This document shows, one piece after another, positions 48,924 to 57,042 of a DNA stretch of 64,000 bases. The stretch's first letter is position 1. Each line of letters starts with the position of its first letter. The position numbers and the translations under genes are program-made. This DNA is from Roseovarius sp. (lineage in GTDB: Bacteria; Pseudomonadota; Alphaproteobacteria; Rhodobacterales; Rhodobacteraceae). Under the pieces are notes generated by a model, which worked only from the letters and a program-made list of their open reading frames with translations, searched no databases and was not told the DNA's origin. Where the stretch lies: the NCBI RefSeq assembly GCF_027019125.1, contig NZ_JALUXE010000008.1, positions 124,001-188,000 on the forward strand. The letters run 5' to 3'.

Positions 48924-49658
48924 TCAGAAGGGCAGAAGACCGTCGAGCAATTGCTGGCCGATCCTGGGTTGCTGAACATCGGTGATCTGGCCGCGCCCCC
49001 CATAGGAAATCCGTGCGGCCGCGATCTTGTCATAGGTGATTTCGTTCTGGCGCGAGATATCTTCGGGGCGCACAAAGCCGGACACCAGAAGTTCCCGCAG
49101 CTCGAAATTGACCCGCACCTCTTGAGACCCTTGGATCTCGAGCACCCCGTTGGGCAGGACCTGCATCACGGTCGCGGCCACGCGCAGGGTCAGCTCCTCA
49201 CTCCGGCTGACAGACCCCTCTCCGCCCGATTGGCTGCTGGAATTGAGACCGGCGGCCCGGTCGAGGCTGGCCCCCTCGGGAAGCTTGCGGTTGATCCGTT
49301 GCGGAATGCCGAAGAGATCCGGGATCGCAAGGCTCTCGGCCCCGTCCCGAGAGCGCGATGTGGAGTTCGAGATCTGCGCCTCTTCGTCAATCTCAATGAC
49401 AACGGTCATGATATCGCCGCGCCGGGCTGCGCGCCGGTCTCCCAAGAGGGATTGCTTGCCACCGCTCCAGAGCGAGGCCTGTCGAAAGGGCGTGTCTTGC
49501 GCGGTGCTGCGCGGCAAGCCCGGATTGAGCATGGCAAGCTGTTCGGTGGAGTTCATCGTCGGCGTAAAGCTGGGCGGCTTGCCGAGATGGTCGAGACGCG
49601 CGCAGGCGGCGCCGAGCAGAACCACACCAAATACAGTGACAAAACGAAAGGCGGGCAT
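48924..49658 (-). CDS. flgH: Flagellar L-ring lipoprotein FlgH
   Basis: A 244-residue outer-membrane lipoprotein with lipobox L-L-G-A-A-C and the lipid-bearing cysteine at residue 19. The mature part contains S-L-W, then G-D-I-M-T-V-V-I-E-I-D-E-E-A, which is the FlgH core strand, and the conserved end V-S-G-F-V-R-P-E-D-I-S-R-Q-N-E-I and I-S-Y-G-G-R-G-Q-I. It forms the L ring, the bushing in the outer membrane. flgA is 8 bases upstream in the same operon. Confidence 0.95.
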   Translation of the reverse strand: MPAFRFVTVFGVVLLGAACARLDHLGKPPSFTPTMNSTEQLAMLNPGLPRSTAQDTPFRQASLWSGGKQSLLGDRRAARRGDIMTVVIEIDEEAQISNSTSRSRDGAESLAIPDLFGIPQRINRKLPEGASLDRAAGLNSSSQSGGEGSVSRSEELTLRVAATVMQVLPNGVLEIQGSQEVRVNFELRELLVSGFVRPEDISRQNEITYDKIAAARISYGGRGQITDVQQPRIGQQLLDGLLPF

Positions 49659-49666
49659 GGCGGCTC

Positions 49667-50086
49667 CTATTGAGAAACGAGTATTCGGCCGCTCGCCGTC
49701 ACGCGCCCAGAGACCGTGGCGCGTGACGCGAGGTTCATGACGCGGACCTGATCCCCGATCCCCGCCCGGTCGAGCGAGCGACCCTCGGTCATGATCTCGA
49801 GACCGCCGCGCGAATACATCAGCGGCACGACTTGATTGCGTTCGATCACGGCGGGTGGTCCGACATCGCCCGGGCGCACCGGCCGCCCTGCATAGAGGGC
49901 AACACGCGCCTCTTGTCCGATCAAGTCCGCCAGCGTGACCTCGCTCTGGTCTGTGCCCTCTTGAAGCAACAGGTCGGACGGTCCGAGGATCTCCTGGGGG
50001 CGGATCGTGCGGGCGGCGATGATCACATCTGCCAGAGCGGGACCGCCGAGGAACAGGCCGAGAATGAGGGAAAGCAGCCGCATCAC
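49667..50086 (-). CDS. flgA: Flagellar P-ring assembly chaperone FlgA
   Basis: A 139-residue periplasmic protein with a signal peptide (M-R-L-L-S-L-I-L-G-L-F-L-G-G-P-A-L-A) and a short SAF-type domain: A-A-R-T-I-R-P-Q-E-I-L-G-P-S-D-L, then G-Q-E-A-R-V-A-L-Y-A-G-R-P-V-R-P-G-D-V and N-Q-V-V-P-L-M-Y. It is shorter than enteric FlgA, as in many alphaproteobacteria. It helps FlgI build the P ring; flgI lies in another operon of the cluster. Its ATG overlaps flgG by 4 bases. Confidence 0.9.
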   Translation of the reverse strand: MMRLLSLILGLFLGGPALADVIIAARTIRPQEILGPSDLLLQEGTDQSEVTLADLIGQEARVALYAGRPVRPGDVGPPAVIERNQVVPLMYSRGGLEIMTEGRSLDRAGIGDQVRVMNLASRATVSGRVTASGRILVSQ

Positions 50087-50868
50087 CGCACCTGTGTCGT
50101 GGCGCTGAGCATTTGGTCGGCGGCAGTGATGACCTTGGCGTTCAGCTCATAGCCCCGTTGAGCTTCGATCAACTCGGTGATCTCGCGCACGGGATCGACC
50201 GAACTGTCTTCGAGATAGCCTTGGCGCAGCGTGCCCAAACCATCCTGTCCGGCGGTGGTCACATTCGCGGGGCCAGAGGCCTCGGTCTCGACAAAGAGAT
50301 TGCCGCCGATGGCCTCAAGCCCCTTGGGGTTGGTAAAGCCGACAAGGTCGATCTGACCGAGCAACTGTGCTTGGGCCGTATCCTGAAAGAACGCAAAAAC
50401 CTCGCCTTCGGCGTTTACGGTGATGCTGCGGGCATCCTCTGGGATGGTGATTTCGGGGGCGACGGGAAAGCCTTCGGAATTGACGATGACCCCATCCGCC
50501 GAGCGTTTGAGAGCGCCGTCGCGCGTATAGCCAGACTGGCCCGAGGGCAATCGGACCTCGAGATAGCCGCTCCCGTCGATGGCGAGGTCGAGATCGCCAT
50601 TGGTCTGGGTCAGCGACCCTTGCGCCAGTTGCACGGAAATCGCCGAAGGCCGCACGCCGAGGCCCAGTTGCACCCCCGTAGGCAGGACCGTGCCATCGGT
50701 GGCATTGATAGTGCCCGCGCGCGCCAGTTGCTGATAATGCAGATCGGCGAATTCCGCCCGGCGCGCGTTATAGCCGGTGGTGGACATATTGGCGAGGTTG
50801 TTCGAGATCGTCTCGACCCGCATCTGCTGGGCGGCCATTCCGGTGGCGGGGATCTTGAGGATATGCAT
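50083..50868 (-). CDS. flgG: Flagellar distal rod protein FlgG
   Basis: A 261-residue axial protein of standard length. N-terminus: A-A-Q-Q-M-R-V-E-T-I-S-N-N-L-A-N-M-S-T-T-G-Y-N; then the FlgG hallmark A-R-R-A-E-F-A-D-L-H-Y-Q-Q; and the C-terminus V-D-P-V-R-E-I-T-E-L-I-E-A-Q-R-G-Y-E-L-N-A-K-V. These axial motifs polymerise the distal rod after export. It follows flgF by 14 bases and overlaps flgA by 4. Confidence 0.95.
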   Translation of the reverse strand: MHILKIPATGMAAQQMRVETISNNLANMSTTGYNARRAEFADLHYQQLARAGTINATDGTVLPTGVQLGLGVRPSAISVQLAQGSLTQTNGDLDLAIDGSGYLEVRLPSGQSGYTRDGALKRSADGVIVNSEGFPVAPEITIPEDARSITVNAEGEVFAFFQDTAQAQLLGQIDLVGFTNPKGLEAIGGNLFVETEASGPANVTTAGQDGLGTLRQGYLEDSSVDPVREITELIEAQRGYELNAKVITAADQMLSATTQVR

Positions 50869-50882
50869 GGCGTGCTCCTGGC

Positions 50883-51596
50883 TTATCGGATGAAGGACTC
50901 GAGTGCGGAGGTCACGCGCTCATGTTCGCTATCGAGAAAGCTCTGGCCCATCTCATAGGCGCGCTGCACCTCGATCATGCGGGCGACCTGGCCGATGGGA
51001 TCGACATTGGCACCCTCCAGAAACCCTTGGTGGATGCGACCCTCTTCGACCGGTTCAATTCCGCCATCGGCGCGGAACATGACGCCATCCTCGCGGACCA
51101 TGTCAAAGCCGTCGACGGGGCGCACCAGACCGATCTGAGCCAGGGGGCGTCCATTGTCGCTCAGCGTGCCGTCAGGCGAGAGACCGATACTGGTAGAGTC
51201 GGGCGGAATGAATATCGGTGCCCCGCCAGCATCCAGCACCCGAAACCCGTCAGGCGTCACCAGATCGCCCTGGGCCGAGAGCATGAAATTGCCTGCGCGC
51301 GTGAGGCGTTCGCCCGAAGGGGTCTCGATCAGGAAAAAGCCCTCTCCCTCGATGGCCAGATCAAGCATGCCGCCAGTGGGGCCAAGCGGCCCCTGCAGCA
51401 TGGAGGTCATCCGCACATTGCCGCGTGCCATCGAGAGCGAGGGACCGCCTTCGGTGCGCCTGACGAATTCGGAAAAGATCAGCCCCTCCTGACGATAGCC
51501 GGTGGTTGCGGCATTGGCGATGTTGTTGGCGACAACCTGCAGTTCGCGCAAAAGCCCGGTCTGTCGGGTGAGCGTCGTGTAACCTGCGCTTTCCAT
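50883..51596 (-). CDS. flgF: Flagellar proximal rod protein FlgF
   Basis: A 237-residue axial protein. It starts E-S-A-G-Y-T-T-L-T-R-Q-T-G-L and includes V-A-N-N-I-A-N-A-A-T-T-G-Y, with the axial N-x-A-N motif, then a C-terminal I-G-Q-V-A-R-M-I-E-V-Q-R-A-Y-E-M-G-Q. Shorter and less conserved than FlgG, as expected for FlgF. It starts one base after the fliQ stop side and precedes flgG in the same operon. Confidence 0.93.
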   Translation of the reverse strand: MESAGYTTLTRQTGLLRELQVVANNIANAATTGYRQEGLIFSEFVRRTEGGPSLSMARGNVRMTSMLQGPLGPTGGMLDLAIEGEGFFLIETPSGERLTRAGNFMLSAQGDLVTPDGFRVLDAGGAPIFIPPDSTSIGLSPDGTLSDNGRPLAQIGLVRPVDGFDMVREDGVMFRADGGIEPVEEGRIHQGFLEGANVDPIGQVARMIEVQRAYEMGQSFLDSEHERVTSALESFIR

Positions 51597-51597
51597 C

Positions 51598-51867
51598 TCA
51601 GCCTCCTGTGATGATCGGGATGAGCCGGTCCTGAAAGAATGTGACCAGCGTTTGCGTCATGAACCCCATGGTGATCCAGAATACGACGATGATCGCGCCC
51701 AGCTTGGGCACGAAGGTCAGGGTCAGTTCCTGTATCGAGGTGAGGGCCTGAAAGAGCCCGACCACGAGTCCCGCCACCAGCGCCACGGCGAGGATGGGCA
51801 AAGAGATGATGACCGATATCCAGAGGGTTTCGCGCAACGTGTCAAAGAACAGGACCTCGTTCAGCAT
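51598..51867 (-). CDS. fliQ: Flagellar export gate protein FliQ
   Basis: An 89-residue two-helix membrane protein of the exact usual length. It reads L-R-E-T-L-W-I-S-V-I-I-S-L-P-I-L, then A-G-L-V-V-G-L-F-Q-A-L-T-S-I-Q-E-L-T-L-T-F-V-P-K and a second helix ending W-I-T-M-G-F-M. The ATG at 51867 gives this standard start; a longer frame upstream overlaps fliE and is rejected. FliQ is part of the FliPQR pore, and its gene is between fliE and flgF. Confidence 0.95.
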   Translation of the reverse strand: MLNEVLFFDTLRETLWISVIISLPILAVALVAGLVVGLFQALTSIQELTLTFVPKLGAIIVVFWITMGFMTQTLVTFFQDRLIPIITGG

Positions 51868-51871
51868 CGGA

Positions 51872-52162
51872 TCAGACCGGCATGCGGAGGATTTCCTGAT
51901 AGGCCTCCACCACACGGTCGCGCACCGTGACAGCGGCCTCAACCGCGAGTTCGGTTTGTGCGAGCGCTTGCACGAGAGAATGCGGATCGGCCTTGCCGAT
52001 CATGCTCGCCTTGGCAAGCGTCTCGCCCTCGGAGAGCGTGGCGGCAAAATCCTTGGCGAGGGTCTGAAAGGCGCTGCCGGCGGCGGCCTGACCTGTCAGC
52101 GGTTCGGTGGCCGGTCGCGCGGCAGAGTATTTCTGGGCGGCATTCAGTGCTGTGATATCCAT
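51872..52162 (-). CDS. fliE: Flagellar hook-basal body complex protein FliE
   Basis: A 96-residue protein that joins the MS ring to the rod and is the first rod protein exported. Conserved parts are F-Q-T-L-A-K-D-F-A in the middle and D-P-H-S-L-V-Q-A-L-A-Q-T-E-L-A-V-E, ending V-R-D-R-V-V-E-A-Y-Q-E-I-L-R-M-P-V, the FliE signature. Four bases separate its stop from the fliQ ATG. Confidence 0.93.
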   Translation of the reverse strand: MDITALNAAQKYSAARPATEPLTGQAAAGSAFQTLAKDFAATLSEGETLAKASMIGKADPHSLVQALAQTELAVEAAVTVRDRVVEAYQEILRMPV

Positions 52163-52174
52163 TCTGGATCTCCT

Positions 52175-52567
52175 TTATCGGCGTAACAGGTCCATCAATC
52201 CGGCAGACATCTGCCGCACCTGATCGAACATCTTGAGATTGGCCTCGTAGCTGCGCTGTGCTTCGCGCGCGTCGGCGATTTCGACCATGAGATCGACGGT
52301 GGACCCCTGATAATGCCCGCTCTCATCGGCGAGCGGGTGGCTTGGGTCGTAGATCCGCTGCGGTTCGCTGCGGTCAAGGTTGACCCGGCTCACTGCAACG
52401 GCGCCATCGGGGCCAGTCCCGGCGAGGGTCGTTTCGAACGACACGGTTTTGCGCCGATAACCGGGCGTGTCGGCATTGGCGATATTCTCGGAAACATGGC
52501 GCAGGCGCTGGGCCTGTGCCTTGAGGCCGCTGGCGGAAACGGAGAGGGCGTCGGAAAAATCGCTCAT
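52175..52567 (-). CDS. flgC: Flagellar proximal rod protein FlgC
   Basis: A 130-residue axial protein: S-A-S-G-L-K-A-Q-A-Q-R-L-R-H-V-S-E-N-I-A-N-A-D-T-P-G-Y-R-R-K at the N-terminus (the E-N-I-A-N-A-x-T-P-G-Y motif is the FlgC mark), then V-D-L-M-V-E-I-A-D-A-R-E-A-Q-R-S-Y-E-A-N-L at the C-terminus. Twelve bases before fliE. It polymerises with FlgB and FlgF into the proximal rod. Confidence 0.95.
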   Translation of the reverse strand: MSDFSDALSVSASGLKAQAQRLRHVSENIANADTPGYRRKTVSFETTLAGTGPDGAVAVSRVNLDRSEPQRIYDPSHPLADESGHYQGSTVDLMVEIADAREAQRSYEANLKMFDQVRQMSAGLMDLLRR

Positions 52568-52576
52568 GTCCTGCCC

Positions 52577-52966
52577 CTATCGCCGCCCGATCGCCGTGCG
52601 CAGCACGGTGAGCGAGGATCTGTAGATCGCAAGCGCGCGGTCATGTTGCCGCTTCACATCGACCGCACGCAGCATTTCGGTCTCGAGCGTGACCGAGTTG
52701 CCATTAGGGTCCGCGACCGCATTCGGATCGTCCGCCACAGCGAATTCGAGCCGCGACTCCGACCCGAGCATATGCCCATCCCGCGTGATGCGCGGTGCCT
52801 GCGCGCCACCGCCCGAGGCGTAGACCTGCGCAAAGGCTGCGATGTCGCGCGCGGCATAACCCGGCGTATCGGCATTGGCCATGTTCTGCGATACCACGGC
52901 CTGACGGGCACCGGCATGCTGCGCCAACGCGTGGGCCATGCGAAAAATTTCCATAGTCTCAAACAT
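52577..52966 (-). CDS. flgB: Flagellar proximal rod protein FlgB
   Basis: A 129-residue axial protein: F-R-M-A-H-A-L-A-Q-H-A-G-A-R-Q-A-V-V-S-Q-N-M-A-N-A-D-T-P-G-Y, typical of FlgB, followed by R-D-I-A-A-F and a C-terminal helix L-A-I-Y-R-S-S-L-T-V-L-R. The ATG at 52966 is chosen for AGGGAG upstream; an in-frame ATG at 52993 is possible. First gene of the flgB-flgC-fliE-fliQ-flgF-flgG-flgA-flgH-fliL2 operon, divergent from fliI with a CtrA-like box between. Confidence 0.93.
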   Translation of the reverse strand: MFETMEIFRMAHALAQHAGARQAVVSQNMANADTPGYAARDIAAFAQVYASGGGAQAPRITRDGHMLGSESRLEFAVADDPNAVADPNGNSVTLETEMLRAVDVKRQHDRALAIYRSSLTVLRTAIGRR

Positions 52967-52989
52967 CGGGGCTTCTCCCTCGATCAGCT

Positions 52990-53004
52990 TCAACCAAGGC
53001 TTAA
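52990..53004. promoter_or_regulatory. CtrA-box-like site between divergent flgB and fliI
   Basis: TCAA (52990-52993), 7 bases, TTAA (53001-53004): 7 of 8 matches to TTAA-N7-TTAA. It sits 24 bases from the flgB start and 49 bases from the fliI start. Confidence 0.45.
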
Positions 53005-53052
53005 CCCTGATTCCTTTAGAAATTGTTTGCGGGACCAGGATTGGAGCAAGCG

Positions 53053-54402
53053 ATGCAGAGACAGGACATGGCGGCGCTGCGGGCGGAACTCTCTTCCTTG
53101 CGCATGTCGCGCGTGATGGGGCGGGTCAGCGCGGTGCAGGGAAATACATTGCGGATCAGTGGCCTATCTTCCGAGGCGCGGCTTGGCGACAGGGTGGATA
53201 TCCGGCGTCGCTCAGGCACCCCACTTGCCGGAGAGGTGATCCGGCTCGAGGCGACCTCGGTGATGGTCCTGCCAGAGTCCAGCCCAGAGGGGGTCGCGCT
53301 GGGCGACCGGGTCATGTTGGGGCAGGCCGAGTCGATCGCGCCCTCGGCGGGCTGGTTGGGTCGGATCATTGATCCCTTTGGCGCGCCGCTCGATGGTCGC
53401 CCCCTCCTGCGGGGGGCCGAGGCGCGGATGCTGCAGGCCGATCCCCCGGCCCCCGCGCGGCGACGCGCGCTTGGGGTGCGGCTGGAAACCGGGATGGCGG
53501 CGTTCAACACGGTGCTACCCATCGTGCGGGGCCAGCGTGTTGGTCTTTTTGCCGGATCGGGCGTCGGCAAATCCATGCTGCTCGGGCATCTCGCGCGGCA
53601 CATGCAGGCGGATGTCGTCGTGATCGCCCTAGTTGGCGAGCGTGGGCGCGAATTGCGAGAGTTCGTCGAGCACGTTCTGGGGCCAGAGGGCATGCGCCGC
53701 AGCGTCATCGTTGCGGCCACATCCGACCGCTCACCGCTCGTTCGCCGGCGCTGCGCCTGGACGGCGATGGCGGTGGCCGAGTTCTTTCGCGATCAAGGGC
53801 AGCAGGTGCTCTTCCTTGCCGATTCAATCACACGTTTTGCCGAGGCGCACCGCGAAGTGGCGACCGCAGCGGGGGAAATGCCCGCGCTGCGCGGGTTTCC
53901 TGCCTCGACCTCGCATCTGATCATGTCGCTCTGCGAACGTGCCGGACCGGGCGAGGACGGAGCAGGGGATATCACCGCGCTCTTGACCGTCCTCGTGGCG
54001 GGCTCGGACATGGAGGAACCAATCGCCGACATTCTGCGCGGTGTGCTTGACGGGCATGTGGTTCTGGATCGAACGATCGCGGAACGCGGACGCTATCCCG
54101 CGATTGATCTCTTGCGATCCGTGTCGCGCAGCCTGCCACGCGCCGCATCCGAGGAAGAGAACGCGCTGATTTCCCGCGCGCGTGGCCTTTTGGGCAGCTA
54201 TGCCAGATCTGAGACGATGATCAGGGCCGGTCTCTACGCAGAAGGCAGCGGTGCCGATCTGGATCAGGCGATCCGGGTGTGGCCCGAGCTGGACGGCTTC
54301 CTGGCCGAGAAAGAGGCGGTTTCGGCCAAGAACAGCTTTGCACGGCTTGGTGTCATCCTGCGGCGGGCGGGCACGCCAGCCCCGCGCGCGGCGGGGCGTT
54401 GA
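53053..54402 (+). CDS. fliI: Flagellum-specific export ATPase FliI
   Basis: A 449-residue F1-beta-like ATPase. The Walker A motif is G-S-G-V-G-K-S (168-174) and Walker B is V-L-F-L-A-D-S-I-T-R-F-A, with G-R-I-I-D-P-F-G-A-P-L-D-G and L-V-G-E-R-G-R-E as other landmarks. It forms a hexamer with FliJ as central stalk and unloads export substrates from chaperones. The ATG at 53053 has GGAG at seven bases; a longer start at 53023 is less likely. It is transcribed alone, divergent from flgB, and ends 6 bases from the convergent TerB-like gene. Confidence 0.95.
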   Translation: MQRQDMAALRAELSSLRMSRVMGRVSAVQGNTLRISGLSSEARLGDRVDIRRRSGTPLAGEVIRLEATSVMVLPESSPEGVALGDRVMLGQAESIAPSAGWLGRIIDPFGAPLDGRPLLRGAEARMLQADPPAPARRRALGVRLETGMAAFNTVLPIVRGQRVGLFAGSGVGKSMLLGHLARHMQADVVVIALVGERGRELREFVEHVLGPEGMRRSVIVAATSDRSPLVRRRCAWTAMAVAEFFRDQGQQVLFLADSITRFAEAHREVATAAGEMPALRGFPASTSHLIMSLCERAGPGEDGAGDITALLTVLVAGSDMEEPIADILRGVLDGHVVLDRTIAERGRYPAIDLLRSVSRSLPRAASEEENALISRARGLLGSYARSETMIRAGLYAEGSGADLDQAIRVWPELDGFLAEKEAVSAKNSFARLGVILRRAGTPAPRAAGR

Positions 54403-54408
54403 GCACGC

Positions 54409-54834
54409 TCAGGCGATCATGTGCCGCGCCCGCGCGCCCCGCTCGATGGCGGCAGCATGGAGCCGATCGATATTGAGCTCGTAACGGATTTCCTCGAGCA
54501 GGCGCAATTCGCGATCATTCAGCATGCCATCCGCCGCCGCCACATCACAGGCGAGCGCATAGGCCGTTTCAAAAAGACGTTCGGGCAGATTGGCGCGCAC
54601 CAGTCCAAAGAGCGCATCAAGCCCGTCTTCCACCGTAAAGAGATCGAGCACGGTCTGCGACATCACCCGCAACCGGTCCAGATCGTAATCGGCAAAGATC
54701 GGCAGGTTGTTCACCGTGCTCTCGATCTTGATCAGCTCAGCGGTGCGCATGTCCTCGTCCGAAGCCGAGACAGCAATCATCACCGCCACAAGGCAATCCT
54801 GCGGTGTGAGCGGATGGGGCATCGGGTCTGACAT
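54409..54834 (-). CDS. TerB-like protein (tellurite resistance TerB family)
   Basis: A 141-residue acidic, all-helical protein. It has the TerB pattern of two four-helix halves: C-L-V-A-V-M-I-A-V-S-A-S-D-E-D-M-R-T-A-E, with an acidic cluster after the first helix, and A-Y-A-L-A-C-D-V-A-A-A-D-G-M-L-N-D-R-E-L-R-L-L-E-E-I, where the second A-A-D-G motif binds metal in relatives. Stand-alone TerB genes are common and do not imply tellurite resistance; the function is unknown. It is divergent from lysK across 121 bases and convergent with fliI. Confidence 0.8.
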   Translation of the reverse strand: MSDPMPHPLTPQDCLVAVMIAVSASDEDMRTAELIKIESTVNNLPIFADYDLDRLRVMSQTVLDLFTVEDGLDALFGLVRANLPERLFETAYALACDVAAADGMLNDRELRLLEEIRYELNIDRLHAAAIERGARARHMIA

Positions 54835-54955
54835 GTGCGGGCCTTTCGCGCGGGGCTATGTTGCGGTGCAGAATATTGACTGTCACGCCCCCCGGCAATA
54901 GGAAGCGCAGATGCCTTGCCGGGATTTCGGTGGGGCGCAACCTGGAGTATGATCG

Positions 54956-56530
54956 ATGTCCGACCTGCGCGACGCCGCGATGAATTCGAAAGCCTGGCCT
55001 TTTGAAGAGGCGCGCCGCGTGCTCAAACGCTATGAAAAGGCCCCGCCGGAGAAGGGCTATGTGCTCTTCGAGACGGGCTATGGTCCCTCGGGCTTGCCCC
55101 ATATCGGCACTTTTGGCGAGGTGCTGCGCACCACGATGATCCGCCGCGCCTTTGAGGTGATCAGCGACATTCCCACCCGGCTGATCTGCTTCTCCGACGA
55201 CCTCGACGGCATGCGCAAGGTTCCGGGCAATGTGCCCAACCGCGAGATGCTGATGGAGCACCTGCAAAAGCCGCTCACGTCCGTGCCGGACCCCTTTGGC
55301 ACGCATGAGAGCTTTGGCCACCACAACAATGCCATGCTGCGGCGGTTCCTCGACACCTTCGGGTTCGAGTACGAGTTTTATTCGGCCACCGAATTCTATC
55401 GCTCTGGCCAATTCGACGCCGTGCTCTTGCGCGCCGCCGAGCGCTATGACGCGATCATGAAGATCATGCTGCAATCCCTTCGTGAAGAGCGGCAGCAGAC
55501 CTATTCGATCTTTCTGCCCATTCATCCCGAAACGGGCCGCGTGCTCTATGTGCCGATGAAAGAGGTGAACGCCAAGGATGGCACCATCACCTTTGACGAC
55601 GAGACGGGGCGCGAATGGACTCTGCCGGTGACGGGCGGCAACGTGAAACTGCAATGGAAGCCCGATTTCGGTGCCCGTTGGGCGGCACTCGGCGTGGATT
55701 TCGAGATGTATGGCAAGGACCACTCGACCAACACGCCGATTTACGATGGCATCTGCCGCGCGCTGGGCGCGCCCGCGCCAGAGCATTTCACCTATGAACT
55801 CTTCCTCGATGAAAACGGTCAGAAGATCTCGAAATCCTCGGGCAATGGCGTGTCGATTGACCAGTGGCTGACCTATGCCGCCACCGAGAGCCTGTCCTAT
55901 TTCATGTATCAAAAGCCCAAGACCGCCAAGCGGATGCATTTCGATGTGATCCCCAAGGCGGTGGACGAATATCACCAGCAACTGCGCGCCTTTCCCGATC
56001 AGACGCTGGAGCAGCAATTGGCCAATCCGGTCTGGCATATCCACGGTGGCAATGTTCCCCAGAGCCGGATGGTCGTGCCCTTCTCGATGCTGCTCAACCT
56101 CGCTTCGGTCTCGGCCGCAGAGGACAAGGAAACGCTCTGGGGCTTTATCCGCCGCTATGCGCCGGACGCGCGCCCCGAGACACATGCAGATCTCGACGCC
56201 GCCGCAGGCTATGCGGTGCGCTACTACGAGGATTTCGTGGCCCCCGAGAAGGTCTATCGCGCACCGACCGATCTGGAGCGTGAGGCGTTGATGGACCTGC
56301 GCGATCAACTGATCGCCTATGATGGCCCGGCAGAGGATGAGGCGCTGCAATCCATTGTCTATGCGGTTGGTCGTGACCGGTTCGATCCGCTGCGCGACTG
56401 GTTCAAGGCGCTCTACGAGGTTCTGCTCGGGGCCTCGCAGGGGCCGCGCTTTGGCGGGTTCATCGCACTTTACGGCGTGACCGAAACCGTGGCGCTGATC
56501 GACAAGGGCCTGGCGGGCGAGCTGTCCTGA
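54956..56530 (+). CDS. lysK: Lysyl-tRNA synthetase, class I
   Basis: A 524-residue class I LysRS, the archaeal-type enzyme that many alphaproteobacteria use instead of the class II LysS. The HIGH-like motif is P-H-I-G (48-51) in L-P-H-I-G-T-F-G-E and the KMSKS-like motif is K-I-S-K-S (290-294). It charges tRNA-Lys in the cytoplasm. The ATG sits after a weak GGAG (about 54943). Codon use and GC fit the neighbours. A small cytochrome gene follows after 61 bases. Confidence 0.96.
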   Translation: MSDLRDAAMNSKAWPFEEARRVLKRYEKAPPEKGYVLFETGYGPSGLPHIGTFGEVLRTTMIRRAFEVISDIPTRLICFSDDLDGMRKVPGNVPNREMLMEHLQKPLTSVPDPFGTHESFGHHNNAMLRRFLDTFGFEYEFYSATEFYRSGQFDAVLLRAAERYDAIMKIMLQSLREERQQTYSIFLPIHPETGRVLYVPMKEVNAKDGTITFDDETGREWTLPVTGGNVKLQWKPDFGARWAALGVDFEMYGKDHSTNTPIYDGICRALGAPAPEHFTYELFLDENGQKISKSSGNGVSIDQWLTYAATESLSYFMYQKPKTAKRMHFDVIPKAVDEYHQQLRAFPDQTLEQQLANPVWHIHGGNVPQSRMVVPFSMLLNLASVSAAEDKETLWGFIRRYAPDARPETHADLDAAAGYAVRYYEDFVAPEKVYRAPTDLEREALMDLRDQLIAYDGPAEDEALQSIVYAVGRDRFDPLRDWFKALYEVLLGASQGPRFGGFIALYGVTETVALIDKGLAGELS

Positions 56531-56591
56531 TCAGGGCCGTTGCGCAGCCCTGGTGCTCTTGCTACCCTTGGCGAAAACAAAGGGGCGAGCG

Positions 56592-56990
56592 ATGCGTATC
56601 TTGGCAATCCTGACCGCCGCAGGTGTTGCAGCCTGTGCCGCGACCCAATCCATGCCCGACGCGGGCGAGGGGGCCGCGATCTATGACGCCAATTGCGTCC
56701 AATGCCACGGGGCATCGGGCAAGGGGGACGGGCCTTGGGCCTCTGGTTTGACGCCGCGCCCGGCGGACCTGACACAATTGTCGGACAAGGGCGTGTTTCC
56801 CCGCGCGCATGTTCTGTCGGTGATCGACGGCTACGATCGCACGGGCCTTCCGGGACAAGAGATGCCGGAATTCGGTCTGTTGCTGGAGGGCGACACCGTG
56901 CCGCTCGACGTGGGCGATGGCACGCTCACCCCCACACCGCGCCCCCTTGCGGCGCTGATGGCCTATCTCGAAAGCATCCAGACCAGATGA
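56592..56990 (+). CDS. Small c-type cytochrome lipoprotein
   Basis: A 132-residue protein with one haem-binding CVQCH motif at about residue 35, in Y-D-A-N-C-V-Q-C-H-G-A-S-G-K-G-D-G-P. A signal segment M-R-I-L-A-I-L-T-A-A-G-V-A-A-C ends in a lipobox-like cysteine, so it is probably anchored in the membrane facing the periplasm. The axial methionine may be in Q-E-M-P-E-F-G. It is of cytochrome c class I type; electron partner unknown. The ATG at 56592 has AAAGGGG upstream. Ends at a strong hairpin terminator. Confidence 0.82.
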   Translation: MRILAILTAAGVAACAATQSMPDAGEGAAIYDANCVQCHGASGKGDGPWASGLTPRPADLTQLSDKGVFPRAHVLSVIDGYDRTGLPGQEMPEFGLLLEGDTVPLDVGDGTLTPTPRPLAALMAYLESIQTR

Positions 56991-57023
56991 AAAAGGGGGC
57001 TGACCGGGATCCGGTCAACCCCC
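56991..57023. terminator. Bidirectional terminator between cytochrome and OmpA-family gene
   Basis: GGGGG-C-TGACCGG, a 3-base loop (GAT) and CCGGTCA-A-CCCCC form a 12-bp stem with one C-A mismatch, preceded by AAAA. It lies between two convergent stops, so it can serve both; T-rich sequence is present only on the minus side. Confidence 0.75.
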
Positions 57024-57042
57024 TCTCGCCTTTCAGGAACCG

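Noticed and set aside
53001-53019. TTAA followed by TTTAG as a CtrA box
   Set aside because: Spacing is 10 or 11 bases rather than 7; the site at 52990-53004 fits the spacing.
54737-56350. 537-codon minus-strand open frame opposite lysK
   Set aside because: Shadow of class I lysyl-tRNA synthetase, which has both signature motifs.
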